This document shows, piece by piece, positions 35,491-43,691 of a stretch of 49,610 nt of DNA (position 1 is the stretch's first letter; each line of letters starts with the position of its first letter). The notes under the pieces are model-generated. The model was not told the origin of the DNA and did no database searches. It was given only the letters and a program-made list of their open reading frames with translations. The stretch spans positions 1 to 49,610 of the forward strand of contig JACKDL010000039.1 of the NCBI GenBank assembly GCA_020633555.1. Direction: 5' to 3'. This stretch comes from Myxococcales bacterium. GTDB taxonomy: Bacteria > Myxococcota_A > Bradymonadia > UBA7976 > UBA1532. Position numbers and translations under genes: made by a program.

Positions 35491-36516
35491 ATGGCAGCCC
35501 GCTTCGCGACCCTGACCCGCACTGCGGCGGTGTGGCTCGCCCTCGCCCCGGCGGCGTGGGCCCAGACCGTCACCTTGTCGGTCAACCTGCCCGACCAACT
35601 CGTCAGCATCGACGAGTGCGCCACCGAGGTGGAGCGCAGCTTCACCGCCAGCGGGACCTACAACGGCACCCCGGTGGGCACCACGTACGAGATGTGGCTC
35701 ACCATCAACACCAGCAACGACGTCTGCAACGACTCGATGGACTCCTGCGACAACGAGGCCGGCAGCGACTGCCAGTGCCTCGACATGGTCGAGGGGAACA
35801 GCAGCGTCAGCGCCGACAGCCAGCGGATCTCGCAGTATTACGACGCCGACACCCTGTGCGCATACGGCACGGCCACCACCCTCTACTTCTTCGCGGAGTA
35901 CTACCAGGCGGCCCAGGGCGTGACGCAGGAGGTGTCCTACAACAGCGATGCCTTCACCGTGCTGTTCGACAACGAGCGGCCCGGCCACAGCAGCGAGGCC
36001 CCGACCCTGACGGCGGCTGACAACGCCTTCGAGGTCAGCTTCAGCGGCATCAGCGGCGCGGATCGTTATGAGGTCTGCGCGCGGCCCATCCTGGAGTCCC
36101 CCACCCCCGACGCCGATCAGGCCAACAACCCGGCGGCCGCCGAGGGCGTCAGCAATGATGACCTGCGCGGCGCCTACCGGGACGGCGTTTGCCAGACCTT
36201 CAGCGGCACCTCGGGTCGCCTGGATGGCCTGCAGAACGACGTGACCTACTTCGTGGTCTACGCGGCCTTCGACGAGGCCGGCAACCGGGGCGGCAACAGC
36301 CCGTCGGCCGCCGGCACGCCGGTCCAGGTCCAGGACTTCGCCGAGTATTACAGCCAGATCTGCCGCGGTCCCGAGCCCGAAGAGGGGCGCGACGCGTGGG
36401 CCGGTCGCCCGTGCGAGGATGGTGGCTGCCGCGCCGCCGGCGCCCAGCCCGGCGCCCTGGCCCTGCTCCTGTTCGCCCTCATCGGCCTGCTCGCCCGCCG
36501 CCGGAGGAACGCATGA
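35491..36516 (+). CDS. MYXO-CTERM surface-anchored protein (MXAN_2561-like)
   Basis: 341 residues. A signal peptide (AWA-QT, cut near residue 24) precedes a Cys-containing beta-sandwich region (about 25-165) and a fibronectin-type III-like domain (about 170-285). The C-terminus has Cys, a hydrophobic span (ALALLLFALIGLLA) and RRRR, the layout of the MYXO-CTERM anchor processed at the Cys. It looks like the myxobacterial MXAN_2561 family, whose partner (MXAN_2562 barrel) follows here too; I cannot verify this by search. AAGGAG supports ATG 35491. The stop overlaps the next ATG. Confidence 0.8.
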   Translation: MAARFATLTRTAAVWLALAPAAWAQTVTLSVNLPDQLVSIDECATEVERSFTASGTYNGTPVGTTYEMWLTINTSNDVCNDSMDSCDNEAGSDCQCLDMVEGNSSVSADSQRISQYYDADTLCAYGTATTLYFFAEYYQAAQGVTQEVSYNSDAFTVLFDNERPGHSSEAPTLTAADNAFEVSFSGISGADRYEVCARPILESPTPDADQANNPAAAEGVSNDDLRGAYRDGVCQTFSGTSGRLDGLQNDVTYFVVYAAFDEAGNRGGNSPSAAGTPVQVQDFAEYYSQICRGPEPEEGRDAWAGRPCEDGGCRAAGAQPGALALLLFALIGLLARRRRNA

Positions 36517-37244
36517 ACCGCCTGGTGCTGCCCGCCGCGGCCACCCTCGCGCTCGCCCTCAGCGCCACCGCTGCCCACGGCCGTGAGGTCCGCGAGTCGT
36601 CGCGGAGCAACGCCGTCGAGTTCAAGATCGGCGCCTACATGCCGCGCATCGACAGCCAGTTCCAGGCGAGCTCCGCCGGCGTCGAGGGCGGCCTGCCTTA
36701 CAAGCGCATCTTCAAGAACGATGACCCCTTCATGATGATGCTGGGCGTCGATCAGCACATCGTGCGTGAGCTGGGCACGCTTTCCTTGGGCTTCGCGGCG
36801 GGCTGGTGGTCCGTCGAGGGCAAGGGCGTATCGGCCGGAGGCGAGGGCTCGGACACCACGACCCTGCAGATGATCCCCATGCAGTTCCAGGCCACCTACC
36901 GCCTGGATCTGTGGGAGGAGATCGTGCCGCTGGTGCCCGTGCTGCGCGGCGGGCTCGACTACGTCTACTGGTCCATCAAGGACGGGGGCGACGAGGTCAC
37001 CACTTTCCCGACCGGGGCCGAGGCGTCGGGCGGCACCTGGGGCTGGCACGTGACCGTCGGGCTCCACTTCCTGCTCGACTACCTGGATCCGAGCATGGCG
37101 GCGGACTTCGACCGCGACGCCGGGGTCAACGGCAGCTACCTGGTGCTGGAGTACCAGATGGCCACCATCGACGACTTCGGCGGGGGCGACTCCTTCCGCC
37201 TCGGCGACGACACCTTCTTCATCGGCCTCGCTCTGGACCTGTGA
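36513..37244 (+). CDS. Outer-membrane beta-barrel protein (MXAN_2562-like)
   Basis: 243 residues. A signal peptide (AHG-RE, about residue 24) is followed by EFKIGAYMPRID, typical of the opening strand of this myxobacterial barrel family, and by alternating strands ending GLALDL. Probably an 8- to 10-strand barrel in the outer membrane. ATGA overlap with the MYXO-CTERM gene upstream and GTGA overlap with truA downstream imply one transcript and translational coupling. Function unknown; it may form a surface complex with its neighbour. Confidence 0.78.
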   Translation: MNRLVLPAAATLALALSATAAHGREVRESSRSNAVEFKIGAYMPRIDSQFQASSAGVEGGLPYKRIFKNDDPFMMMLGVDQHIVRELGTLSLGFAAGWWSVEGKGVSAGGEGSDTTTLQMIPMQFQATYRLDLWEEIVPLVPVLRGGLDYVYWSIKDGGDEVTTFPTGAEASGGTWGWHVTVGLHFLLDYLDPSMAADFDRDAGVNGSYLVLEYQMATIDDFGGGDSFRLGDDTFFIGLALDL

Positions 37245-37996
37245 GCGAGGCCCCGCCCCGTCGCCTCGCCTTCCGGGTGGAGTACGACGGCACGGCCTTT
37301 CACGGCTGGGCCCGCCAGCCCGGGCAGCGCACCGTCCAGGGCACCCTGGAGGACACGCTGGGCGCCTTCCTCAAGCAGCCCATCCGCGTCGACGGCGCCA
37401 GCCGGACCGACGCCGGCGTACATGCGCGGGACCAGCTCGCGGCCATCACCTTGAGCCACCCGATCCGTGCCGAGGGCCTCCAGAAGGGGTTGAACCGCAG
37501 GCTGCCGGATGATGTGGCCATCGGCTGCCCCTACCCCGTGCCCGACGACTTCGAGCCCCGCTTTGGCAACGCCGGCAAGACCTACTGCTACCGCTTCCGG
37601 CGGGCCGTGGGTCGCAGCCCGCTCCTGGACCGCTACGCCTGGCGCTTGCCCTGGGACGTGGACGTCCACCGCATCACGGCCGCGAGCGAGCACCTGCTGG
37701 GGACCCATGACTTCGCGAGCTTCGCGGCGGCCGACGGCAGCCACCAGTCCACCGTGCGCACGCTGTGGCGCCTCTCACTGACCGCCGAGGATCACGGCGT
37801 CTGGGCGCTGCGGATCAGCGGCACCGCCTTCATGAAGTACATGGTCCGCAACCTGGTGGGCACCCTGATGGAGATCGGCCGCGGGCGCTGGTCGCCGGCC
37901 GACATGGGGCTGATCCTGGCGGCCTGCGACCGATCGGCGGCGGGCCCGACGGCACCACCCCATGGGCTCGAGCTGGAACGGATCTGGCGGACCTGA
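37241..37996 (+). CDS. truA: tRNA pseudouridine(38-40) synthase TruA
   Basis: 251 residues, the usual TruA length. It makes pseudouridine at positions 38-40 of the tRNA anticodon stem-loop. The catalytic Asp is D57 in SRTDAGVHA. YDGTAFHGWARQPG (15-28) is the N-terminal signature, and FMKYMVRNLVGTL is the conserved C-terminal segment. GTG 37241 overlaps the stop of the barrel gene (GTGA). It is convergent with the operon on the other strand, 21 bp away. Confidence 0.96.
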   Translation: MSEAPPRRLAFRVEYDGTAFHGWARQPGQRTVQGTLEDTLGAFLKQPIRVDGASRTDAGVHARDQLAAITLSHPIRAEGLQKGLNRRLPDDVAIGCPYPVPDDFEPRFGNAGKTYCYRFRRAVGRSPLLDRYAWRLPWDVDVHRITAASEHLLGTHDFASFAAADGSHQSTVRTLWRLSLTAEDHGVWALRISGTAFMKYMVRNLVGTLMEIGRGRWSPADMGLILAACDRSAAGPTAPPHGLELERIWRT

Positions 37997-38017
37997 CCGC
38001 GTCGAGCGGACCGGGCC

Positions 38018-39406
38018 TCAGAACCCGACCTGGATACCCAGGTTCAGGTCGAAGTGGGTCGAGGGCGAGTCGCCGATCATGTGCAGGAAGTCGGGCGTGA
38101 CCAGGAACTGGAAGCGTCGGCTGATCTTGAACTCGTAGGTGAGGCCCAGGGTGTACATGTAGGGGCCCTCCAGGGTCGTGTCGAGGCCCACTCCCAGGTC
38201 CACCAGGTGGCGGGTACGCCCGAAGCCGCCGCCACCCCGCAGGATCAGGTCGTGCGACTCGGTGTCCACGGCGCGGAACTTCAGCCGGCCGCCCTCCAGG
38301 TGGGCGAACTCGATGATCTGCACCCGGGCGAAGGCGCTGATGGCGAACCGCTCGTGGGGCCAGAAGTCCAACTCCACCAGCGTGTGGAAGGGTGCCAGGG
38401 CAAACCCGGGGCTGATGCGCTTGTCCTCCAGGGTCACCGGCCGCGCGCGCTCGGTGATGAACCCGCCGCCGGTGCCCAGGCTCAGGCTCATCGTCACCCG
38501 GCTGTAGCCGCCCTCGTCATCACCGCCCCAGCCGCCCCCGGCGTCGCCCGTGAGGCTGTCGCCCGACGGGATCTCGTCAAGGCCCGCCAGGGCGCCCCCG
38601 TTGACAGGCACCATGATGGGGTCCTTGGCCGAGCGAACGCTGGCGATCACCCGTCCCGTGCGGTCCTCCATGGCGATGTAGTACGTGAGCTGCCGTCCGG
38701 CCACGAAGCGACCCGGGATCCGGGTGGTGAAGAGGCTGGGGCCCTGGGGCCGCATCTCGCGCTTCTGGACCGTCGCGGCCCGGGCTGAGCGGAAGTAGGC
38801 CCAGACCCGGAACACGTTGCGATTGACCTGCGGATCCGAGATGTCGACCGCCAGGTCCACCGGCTCTCCCCCGCGGGCGGCGCGAGGCGGCTGGTGGTTG
38901 ATGGCCGCGCCGTAGCCGGGGTCCCGCCCATAGCCGGGATCGGGCTCTGGATCGGGGGCGCGGTAGGGCTCGGGATCGCGGCGAGGCGTGGGTTCCTGGC
39001 GCGGGCGAGCCCGCCCACGGGCGTCGTCGAACAACCGCTGCAAGCTCGGGGTGCTGACGAGCGGATCGAGCTGGGCGTTCGGATCGTGGCTCAGCGCCTC
39101 GGTGAAGTCGGCCAGGGTGGCCCGCTCATCCTGGTCGCGCACGTGGTACAGGATGCCGCGCTGCATGTAGACATCGGCCGCAACCCGGCCGCTCAGCCGG
39201 TACTGCTGGATCAGCCCGATGGCACGGGCGAGGGCCTCCTCGGTCTGCTCGAGCTCGAGGTTGTCGTAGTAGGAGCGGGCGTCCTGGAGCAGGCGCCCGA
39301 CCTCGCCCTCGGCCTGGAAGGCATTGCGCTGCGCAGCCGCGGGGGCCACCAGCAGAGACAGGAGGAGACAGGGGATCAGAGCGCGCACGAGGGCGGTTGG
39401 CCTCAC
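38018..39406 (-). CDS. Exported protein with TPR-like N-terminus and C-terminal beta-barrel
   Basis: 462 residues. A signal peptide (PAAA-QR, near residue 25) is followed by a helical region (about 28-125) resembling TPR/tetratricopeptide repeats, a Pro/Asp/Tyr linker (about 135-170), an Ig-like strand region (about 180-260), and a beta-barrel-like C-terminus (about 290-462) ending in Phe. Suggests a periplasmic domain joined to an outer-membrane barrel. GTG 39406 overlaps the OmpA stop (GTGA), so it is the last gene of a three-gene coupled operon. No specific family recognised. Confidence 0.7.
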   Translation of the reverse strand: MRPTALVRALIPCLLLSLLVAPAAAQRNAFQAEGEVGRLLQDARSYYDNLELEQTEEALARAIGLIQQYRLSGRVAADVYMQRGILYHVRDQDERATLADFTEALSHDPNAQLDPLVSTPSLQRLFDDARGRARPRQEPTPRRDPEPYRAPDPEPDPGYGRDPGYGAAINHQPPRAARGGEPVDLAVDISDPQVNRNVFRVWAYFRSARAATVQKREMRPQGPSLFTTRIPGRFVAGRQLTYYIAMEDRTGRVIASVRSAKDPIMVPVNGGALAGLDEIPSGDSLTGDAGGGWGGDDEGGYSRVTMSLSLGTGGGFITERARPVTLEDKRISPGFALAPFHTLVELDFWPHERFAISAFARVQIIEFAHLEGGRLKFRAVDTESHDLILRGGGGFGRTRHLVDLGVGLDTTLEGPYMYTLGLTYEFKISRRFQFLVTPDFLHMIGDSPSTHFDLNLGIQVGF

Positions 39407-40563
39407 TTGATGATGTGGAATTCGACCCGCCGGTTGGCCGCGCGGCCCTCCGACGTGCGGTTGTCCTCGATGGGCTGGTCCTCGCCCACCCCCACCGACA
39501 CCATGCGGTCGGGATCGATGCCCTGACCCATCAGGTAGCGCCGCACCGAGGCCGCGCGCCGATCGGAGAGCTGCTGGTTGTAGCTCGCCGAACCCTGGCT
39601 GTCGGTGTGGCCCTCGATGCGCACCCGGAGGGTCTTACGCTCGCGGAGGGCAGCCGCCACCTCATTGAGGAGATCGAAGGAGCGCTCGAGGATCCGGTCT
39701 TTGCCTGTGGCGAAGAAGACCTTCTGCTTCAGCTCGATGCGGTCGTCCTTGATGACGATGGCCTTGTAGATGTCGGGGCAGCCGTCCTCGTCCGCGTCGC
39801 CGTCGTAGTCCTCGGGATCGTTCGGGCACTGATCCACCGCGTCCGCGATGCGGTCCTGATCGTTGTCCGGATCGGGGCAGCCGTTCTCGTCCTCGAAGCC
39901 GTCCTTGTCCTCGGCCTGGAGCGGGCAGCCGTCCTGCCCATCGAGCACGCCGTCCTGGTCGTTGTCGGGATCGGGACAGCCGTCGAGGTCCTCGAAGCCG
40001 TCCTTGTCCTCGGGCTGCGCCGGGCACTTGTCATCCTTGTCGGGGATGCCGTCGCCGTCGCGATCCAGCGCCACGTCGGGGCAGCCGTCGTCGTCCTGCT
40101 CGCCGTCGAGGTCCTCGGGGTCACGGGGACACTGGTCGCGGCTGTCGGGGATGCCGTCGCCGTCGGTGTCCTGGTCTTCGGGGCAGCCGTCCTGGTCCTC
40201 GAAGCCGTCCATGTCCTCGGCCTGATCCGGGCAGCGGTCGCTCGGATCCGGGATGCCGTCGCCGTCCGTGTCTTCCTGGCACTCGGGGCGCCGGGCCACG
40301 GCCTCGGCCTGCACCGCAGCGTCAGCGGCCAGATCCACGTGCTCCTTCGCGCGGAAGTAGTCGCCCTCGTCGAGCTCCTGGCGCGCGAAGTCCACGTGGC
40401 TACGCGCAATGGCCAGCGCGCGCTCGGCGCACTTGTAGGCGGGCTTCTGCACCGTGTCGAGGCGCTCGGCGATGCTCTCGGTCTGGGCGCGCAGGCCCAT
40501 CCCGGCGGCACAGCCCAGGGCCAGCAGCGGCGCCACGCCGAGCATGATCAGGCGGAGGTTCAC
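39403..40563 (-). CDS. OmpA-family lipoprotein with TSP3 calcium-binding repeats
   Basis: 386 residues. Lipobox LALGC (Cys18), then a helical region (about 25-95), about nine thrombospondin type-3 Asp/Gly/Cys repeats (DTDGDGIPD, about 97-270; calcium-binding), and an OmpA/MotB domain (about 275-386). The last holds the peptidoglycan-binding motif, GHTDSQGSASYNQQLSDRRA. It tethers the outer membrane to peptidoglycan. GTG 40563 overlaps the stop of the DUF4398 gene upstream. Its C-terminus is intact (VEFHIIK). Confidence 0.93.
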   Translation of the reverse strand: MNLRLIMLGVAPLLALGCAAGMGLRAQTESIAERLDTVQKPAYKCAERALAIARSHVDFARQELDEGDYFRAKEHVDLAADAAVQAEAVARRPECQEDTDGDGIPDPSDRCPDQAEDMDGFEDQDGCPEDQDTDGDGIPDSRDQCPRDPEDLDGEQDDDGCPDVALDRDGDGIPDKDDKCPAQPEDKDGFEDLDGCPDPDNDQDGVLDGQDGCPLQAEDKDGFEDENGCPDPDNDQDRIADAVDQCPNDPEDYDGDADEDGCPDIYKAIVIKDDRIELKQKVFFATGKDRILERSFDLLNEVAAALRERKTLRVRIEGHTDSQGSASYNQQLSDRRAASVRRYLMGQGIDPDRMVSVGVGEDQPIEDNRTSEGRAANRRVEFHIIK

Positions 40564-40970
40564 AAGCTGCTCCCCGTGGGCATGCCATCCTGAGGCGGCT
40601 CAAGCTCGTCGACCGGCGGCTCGACCCCCAGGCCTCCGCCCGGGGCCGGCGCCGGCGCCATGCCCTTCCGGGTCCGCGCCGTGGCGCGGGTCTTGGCGTG
40701 GGCCGCCATCGCCTCGGCCTTCCGGGCGAAGTTCACGGCGGCCTGGAAGTCGCTGTAGCCCTCTTCCTCACGCGCTTTGCGCAAGTAGAGCTCAGCGCTC
40801 ACGAACTCGAAGACGGCAAACTGTGGGGCCTTGGCGCCGCGGGCGGCGTCGATGGCGACGCTGGCGTCGTGGATGGCCGAGGTGGCCGAGATCGGCCCGC
40901 AGCCGACCAGCGCCACCGCCGCCAGGGCCATGCTCAACGTCAGGCGCAGGCGGCCTCCGGTCGGCGGCAT
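40560..40970 (-). CDS. DUF4398 lipoprotein
   Basis: 136 residues. A lipoprotein signal ends in LVGCGP (Cys24), followed by an antiparallel helical pair typical of DUF4398 (about 35-95; AELYLRKAREE, NFARKAEAMAA) and a Pro/Gly-rich tail. DUF4398 proteins are often encoded beside OmpA lipoproteins. It heads the three-gene operon, and a promoter with an embedded inverted repeat lies upstream. The start ATG 40970 is preceded by GAGGGAG 14 bases away. Confidence 0.82.
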   Translation of the reverse strand: MPPTGGRLRLTLSMALAAVALVGCGPISATSAIHDASVAIDAARGAKAPQFAVFEFVSAELYLRKAREEEGYSDFQAAVNFARKAEAMAAHAKTRATARTRKGMAPAPAPGGGLGVEPPVDELEPPQDGMPTGSSL

Positions 40971-40998
40971 GAGGACGGTCTCCCTCGGGCAGAACGGC

Positions 40999-41033
40999 GA
41001 CTCGATCTACACTTGCCCGTCAAATCGAGTCAA
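40999..41033 (-). promoter_or_regulatory. Promoter overlapped by a perfect inverted repeat (operator)
   Basis: On the minus strand TTGACT, a spacer of 17-18 and TAGATC form a promoter for the DUF4398-OmpA operon. GACTCGAT (40999-41006) and ATCGAGTC (41024-41031) form a perfect 8-bp inverted repeat with a 17-bp gap, one arm inside the -35 and one overlapping the -10. A bound dimer would block RNA polymerase. Confidence 0.5.
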
Positions 41034-41089
41034 GAAAGGGGGGCGCCGGATAACGGCCGGCCGGCAGCGGGCCCCGGCCGGGCCCGTGC

Positions 41090-41578
41090 TCAGGCCAGCA
41101 GCGCCTCGACCTGGGCGGTAACCTCTTCTTCGCTGCGCTCCTGCGCGACGGCCAGCTCCTGCACCAGGAGCTGCATGGCCATCTCGTAGACCCGGCGTTC
41201 GCCGTAGGAGAGCTGCTTGTCGGCTCGGGTGAGGTGCAGGTCGCGCAGCACCTGGGCCACGTCCACCAGGCTGCCCGTCTGGATCTTCTCGACGTATCGC
41301 CGGTAGCGCCGGTTCCAGTTGGGCTCGCTGATGGCGACCTCATCGGCTTGCAGGACCGTCAGCACCCCGTCGATGGCGTCGCCGGCCACCAGTGCCCGCA
41401 GGCCCACCTGCTCGACGTTGGCCACCGGCACCCGGATCTTCTTCTCGGAGTCCAGGCAGCGCAGCACGTAGAACTTGTTGGTGAAGCCCGAGATCTCGAG
41501 GGTCTCGATGCCGAGGATCTCGGCGACCCCCTGTGCAGGGTAGACCGCCATGTCCCCTACGTTGAACGTCTGCGGCAC
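41090..41578 (-). CDS. carD: CarD/CdnL-family RNA-polymerase-binding transcription regulator
   Basis: 162 residues with the length and layout of CdnL. The N-terminal RNA-polymerase-interacting domain is TFNVGDMAVYPAQGV (about 5-19). The C-terminal helical domain has the DNA-contact region NWNRRYRRYVEKI and the LSYGERR motif. CdnL proteins bind the RNA polymerase beta subunit and stabilise open complexes, notably at rRNA promoters. GTG 41578 is preferred since GAGG lies 5 bases upstream and the protein then matches the family's length; a longer frame from 41710 would add a basic, unsupported N-terminus. A stem-loop lies in the leader. Confidence 0.93.
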   Translation of the reverse strand: MPQTFNVGDMAVYPAQGVAEILGIETLEISGFTNKFYVLRCLDSEKKIRVPVANVEQVGLRALVAGDAIDGVLTVLQADEVAISEPNWNRRYRRYVEKIQTGSLVDVAQVLRDLHLTRADKQLSYGERRVYEMAMQLLVQELAVAQERSEEEVTAQVEALLA

Positions 41579-41600
41579 GGGTACCTCGTCATCAACGCCA

Positions 41601-41621
41601 CCGCCCGCAGGGCGCGGGCGG
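41601..41621 (-). promoter_or_regulatory. Stem-loop in the carD leader
   Basis: CCGCCCGC-N5-GCGGGCGG is a perfect 8-bp stem with a 5-base loop, 23-43 bases upstream of GTG 41578. No U-tract, so not a standard terminator. May influence carD translation or transcript stability. Confidence 0.4.
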
Positions 41622-41701
41622 TTGAGCAGCATTGGAGACGGTACAGCAATCCGCCGCCACCGTGCCAGAGGCAAGGCGTGCAACGACGTTGAGGGGGATT
41701 G

Positions 41702-41719
41702 GGCCCGCAAGCGCGGGCC
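41702..41719 (-). terminator. Terminator-like hairpin after the small helical-protein gene
   Basis: GGCCCGC-AAGC-GCGGGCC forms a perfect 7-bp stem 6 bases past the stop at 41726 on the minus strand. It lacks a U-tract. Confidence 0.35.
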
Positions 41720-41725
41720 GAAGGA

Positions 41726-42046
41726 TCAGGCGCGGCGAGCCAGGCTGCCGTGCAGATCCAGGAGCCGCCCGGTGGGCAGGTCGAGGAGCTTGCGGCGGCG
41801 GTCGCCGTCGGCCTTCTCGAGCTCGACGATCTTGTCGACGAGGGCCTCACGGGTGCCGAAGTCGCGCTTGACGGCCTCGAACCGGGTCCACAGACGCAGC
41901 AGCTTGGCGTTGCTGATCCGCTGGACACGCTCCTTGAAGGCGTCCTCGGTCTCCTCGGGCAGGCGGTCCATCAGCGGCAGCAGCTTCTCGACGAGCTGAG
42001 CCTTGTCGCCGTGCACGCTCTTGACGGTCTGAAGGGGGCTGGACAT
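41726..42046 (-). CDS. Small helical protein of unknown function
   Basis: 106 residues, no signal peptide, mostly charged helix with Leu/Glu/Lys/Arg (for example LVEKLLPLMDRLPEE and RTREALVDKIVELEK-like stretches), so a soluble cytoplasmic protein. No family recognised. GAGGG six bases before the ATG supports the start. A TTGTCT-N17-TAATCA promoter lies upstream. It precedes carD on the same strand with a hairpin between, so may be separately transcribed. Confidence comes from ribosome site, promoter and codon usage. Confidence 0.6.
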   Translation of the reverse strand: MSSPLQTVKSVHGDKAQLVEKLLPLMDRLPEETEDAFKERVQRISNAKLLRLWTRFEAVKRDFGTREALVDKIVELEKADGDRRRKLLDLPTGRLLDLHGSLARRA

Positions 42047-42086
42047 AACTGCCCTCACGATCCTGGGTCTGGAAAAAACGGGCCGC

Positions 42087-42115
42087 TGATTAGCACAGGG
42101 TCCCAAACCAGACAA
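42087..42115 (-). promoter_or_regulatory. Promoter of the small helical-protein gene
   Basis: TTGTCT-N17-TAATCA on the minus strand, with TG-C just before the -10 (extended). Start expected near 42080, leaving a leader of about 34 bases. Confidence 0.45.
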
Positions 42116-42131
42116 GCGTTTGTTGCTCTCC

Positions 42132-43691
42132 ATGTCCATGTCCCTGAACCCATTGGTTTTCCTTGTCGGCTGCGCCCTGCTGGGCGCGGGCTGCAACCGC
42201 GCGCCCGAGGGCCCCCAGGTCCCTTCCGCGGCGCCGTCCAGTGCCCCGTCCAGCGCCGCGGCCACCCCCACTTCGGGTGCGGTGCCCCCGGGCACGCTGG
42301 GCCGGGCGGGTCCCGCGATGCTGGACCTTGCGGGGCTCCAGGAGGCGGTCCGCGAGGTCCAGGTCCTGGGTCGCTGGCGGGGCAGGCCGGCGCCCGTCGA
42401 GGCACTGGATGACCCGCTGGTGCGCCGCCGGATCCTCACCCGGGCGCTGGAGAATCGCCTGATCCGCGACGAGGTGGCGCGGCGCGGGCTCACGGCGGGC
42501 CCCGCCGCCATCGAGCGAGCCCTGGTGAACGCGCTCGCAGGGCGCGGCCCAAGCCACGCGGTGGACGCCGTGCCCGACGCCGACACGCTCGAAGCGCAGA
42601 TCGCGGCGCGGTTCGAGGCGCCTGTGGCCCGGGTGCGGCGGGTGGCGGCCGATCTGCTGGGCAGCGAGGCCCTGGCCCAGGCGCTGCTGGACGAGGTGCC
42701 CGAGGCCCGCATCAAGGCCGACTGGGTCGCCGCCCAGACGGCACGTGATCTGGAGGTCTGGCAGGTGCCTCGGGTCCCCACCGCCCAGGAGATCGATGAG
42801 GCGGAGCGGACCCGGGGTGCTGAGATCGAGGCCTGGTACGCGGCGCACATGAGCCGGTTCAGCACCCCGGCGCGGGTGAGCCTGCATCGGCTCTTCCTGC
42901 AGGGCACCGACGCCGGGACCCGGGCGAAGCTGGAGGCGCTGCGGGCCCGCCTGGCGGCGGGCGAAGACTTCGAGGCGCTGGCCCGCAGCGAGAGCCAGGG
43001 TCCGCAGGCGCGCCGCGGGGGCGCGGTGGGCAGCCTGGCCGAGAAGCGGGTGCCCTGGGCCGAGGGGCTGGCGGAGGGGGCCCTGTCGCCCATCATCGAG
43101 GAGCGGGGGGGGCTGGCGGTCTACCGTCTGGATGGGCGCCTGCCAGCCACCCACCGGCCCGTGTCGCAGCCGTCGGTGCGGCGGGAGATCGCCGCGACGC
43201 TGCTGCGCGAGGCCGACGCGCTGCCCGGAGCCAAGGCCCTGGCGGCCCAGGTGCGGGCACGGCTGTCCCGCAACCCCGAGGATCCGGAGCTGGCAGCGCT
43301 GGTTGCCTCCCGCGCGGTACGCCGGCATGTCACGCAGCCCTTCGACAAGGACGGCCCCGAGGCCATCCCGGGGGTCGGGCTGGCGCCCGAGGCGTTCCAG
43401 GCGGCGTTCGCGGCCGCGGCCGGCGCGGTGGCCGGGCCGTTCCAGGTCCGGCAGCACTACGTGGTGTTCCGGGTGCTGGTGGCGAAGGCCGCCGATCCGG
43501 CCGCGTGGGTGGCCGCCCGGGCGGACTACAGCGCTCGCTGGCGCGAAGCCAAGCGGGGCACGGTGGTGGACCGCTGGCTGAGTCAGGTGCTGGAGGGCCA
43601 GCCCATGTGGGTGGACGGCGAGGCGCTGCGGGCCCTCACCCGGGCTCAGCTCCTGGCCGAGCCCGGGAGCGTCAGCCCGCCGCCCCGATGA
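42132..43691 (+). CDS. Parvulin-type peptidyl-prolyl isomerase lipoprotein (SurA-like)
   Basis: 519 residues. A lipoprotein signal (LGAGC, Cys21) leads through a Pro/Ala-rich linker to N-terminal helices and a parvulin domain (about 255-340, with HRLFLQGTDA and GAVGSLAEKRVPW). A second, degenerate parvulin-like segment follows (about 390-460). This resembles SurA/PrsA-type chaperones that help outer-membrane proteins fold. ATG 42132 gives the signal; ATG 42138 is nearly equivalent. It converges on, and overlaps by 20 bp, the bamD gene, another outer-membrane-biogenesis factor. Confidence 0.83.
   Translation: MSMSLNPLVFLVGCALLGAGCNRAPEGPQVPSAAPSSAPSSAAATPTSGAVPPGTLGRAGPAMLDLAGLQEAVREVQVLGRWRGRPAPVEALDDPLVRRRILTRALENRLIRDEVARRGLTAGPAAIERALVNALAGRGPSHAVDAVPDADTLEAQIAARFEAPVARVRRVAADLLGSEALAQALLDEVPEARIKADWVAAQTARDLEVWQVPRVPTAQEIDEAERTRGAEIEAWYAAHMSRFSTPARVSLHRLFLQGTDAGTRAKLEALRARLAAGEDFEALARSESQGPQARRGGAVGSLAEKRVPWAEGLAEGALSPIIEERGGLAVYRLDGRLPATHRPVSQPSVRREIAATLLREADALPGAKALAAQVRARLSRNPEDPELAALVASRAVRRHVTQPFDKDGPEAIPGVGLAPEAFQAAFAAAAGAVAGPFQVRQHYVVFRVLVAKAADPAAWVAARADYSARWREAKRGTVVDRWLSQVLEGQPMWVDGEALRALTRAQLLAEPGSVSPPPR

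Noticed and set aside
41640..41665. A sigma-54 site (TGGCACG and TTGC) upstream of carD
   Set aside because: The two blocks are 11 bases apart instead of 4, so the geometry is wrong.
41579..41710. Longer N-terminus for the CarD-type protein
   Set aside because: It is basic, without homology, crosses a stem-loop, and the GTG at 41578 has GAGG at proper spacing and yields the usual family length.
42120..42131. TTG 42120 as the start of the PPIase lipoprotein
   Set aside because: The signal peptide is already complete from ATG 42132 and no ribosome site favours the TTG.
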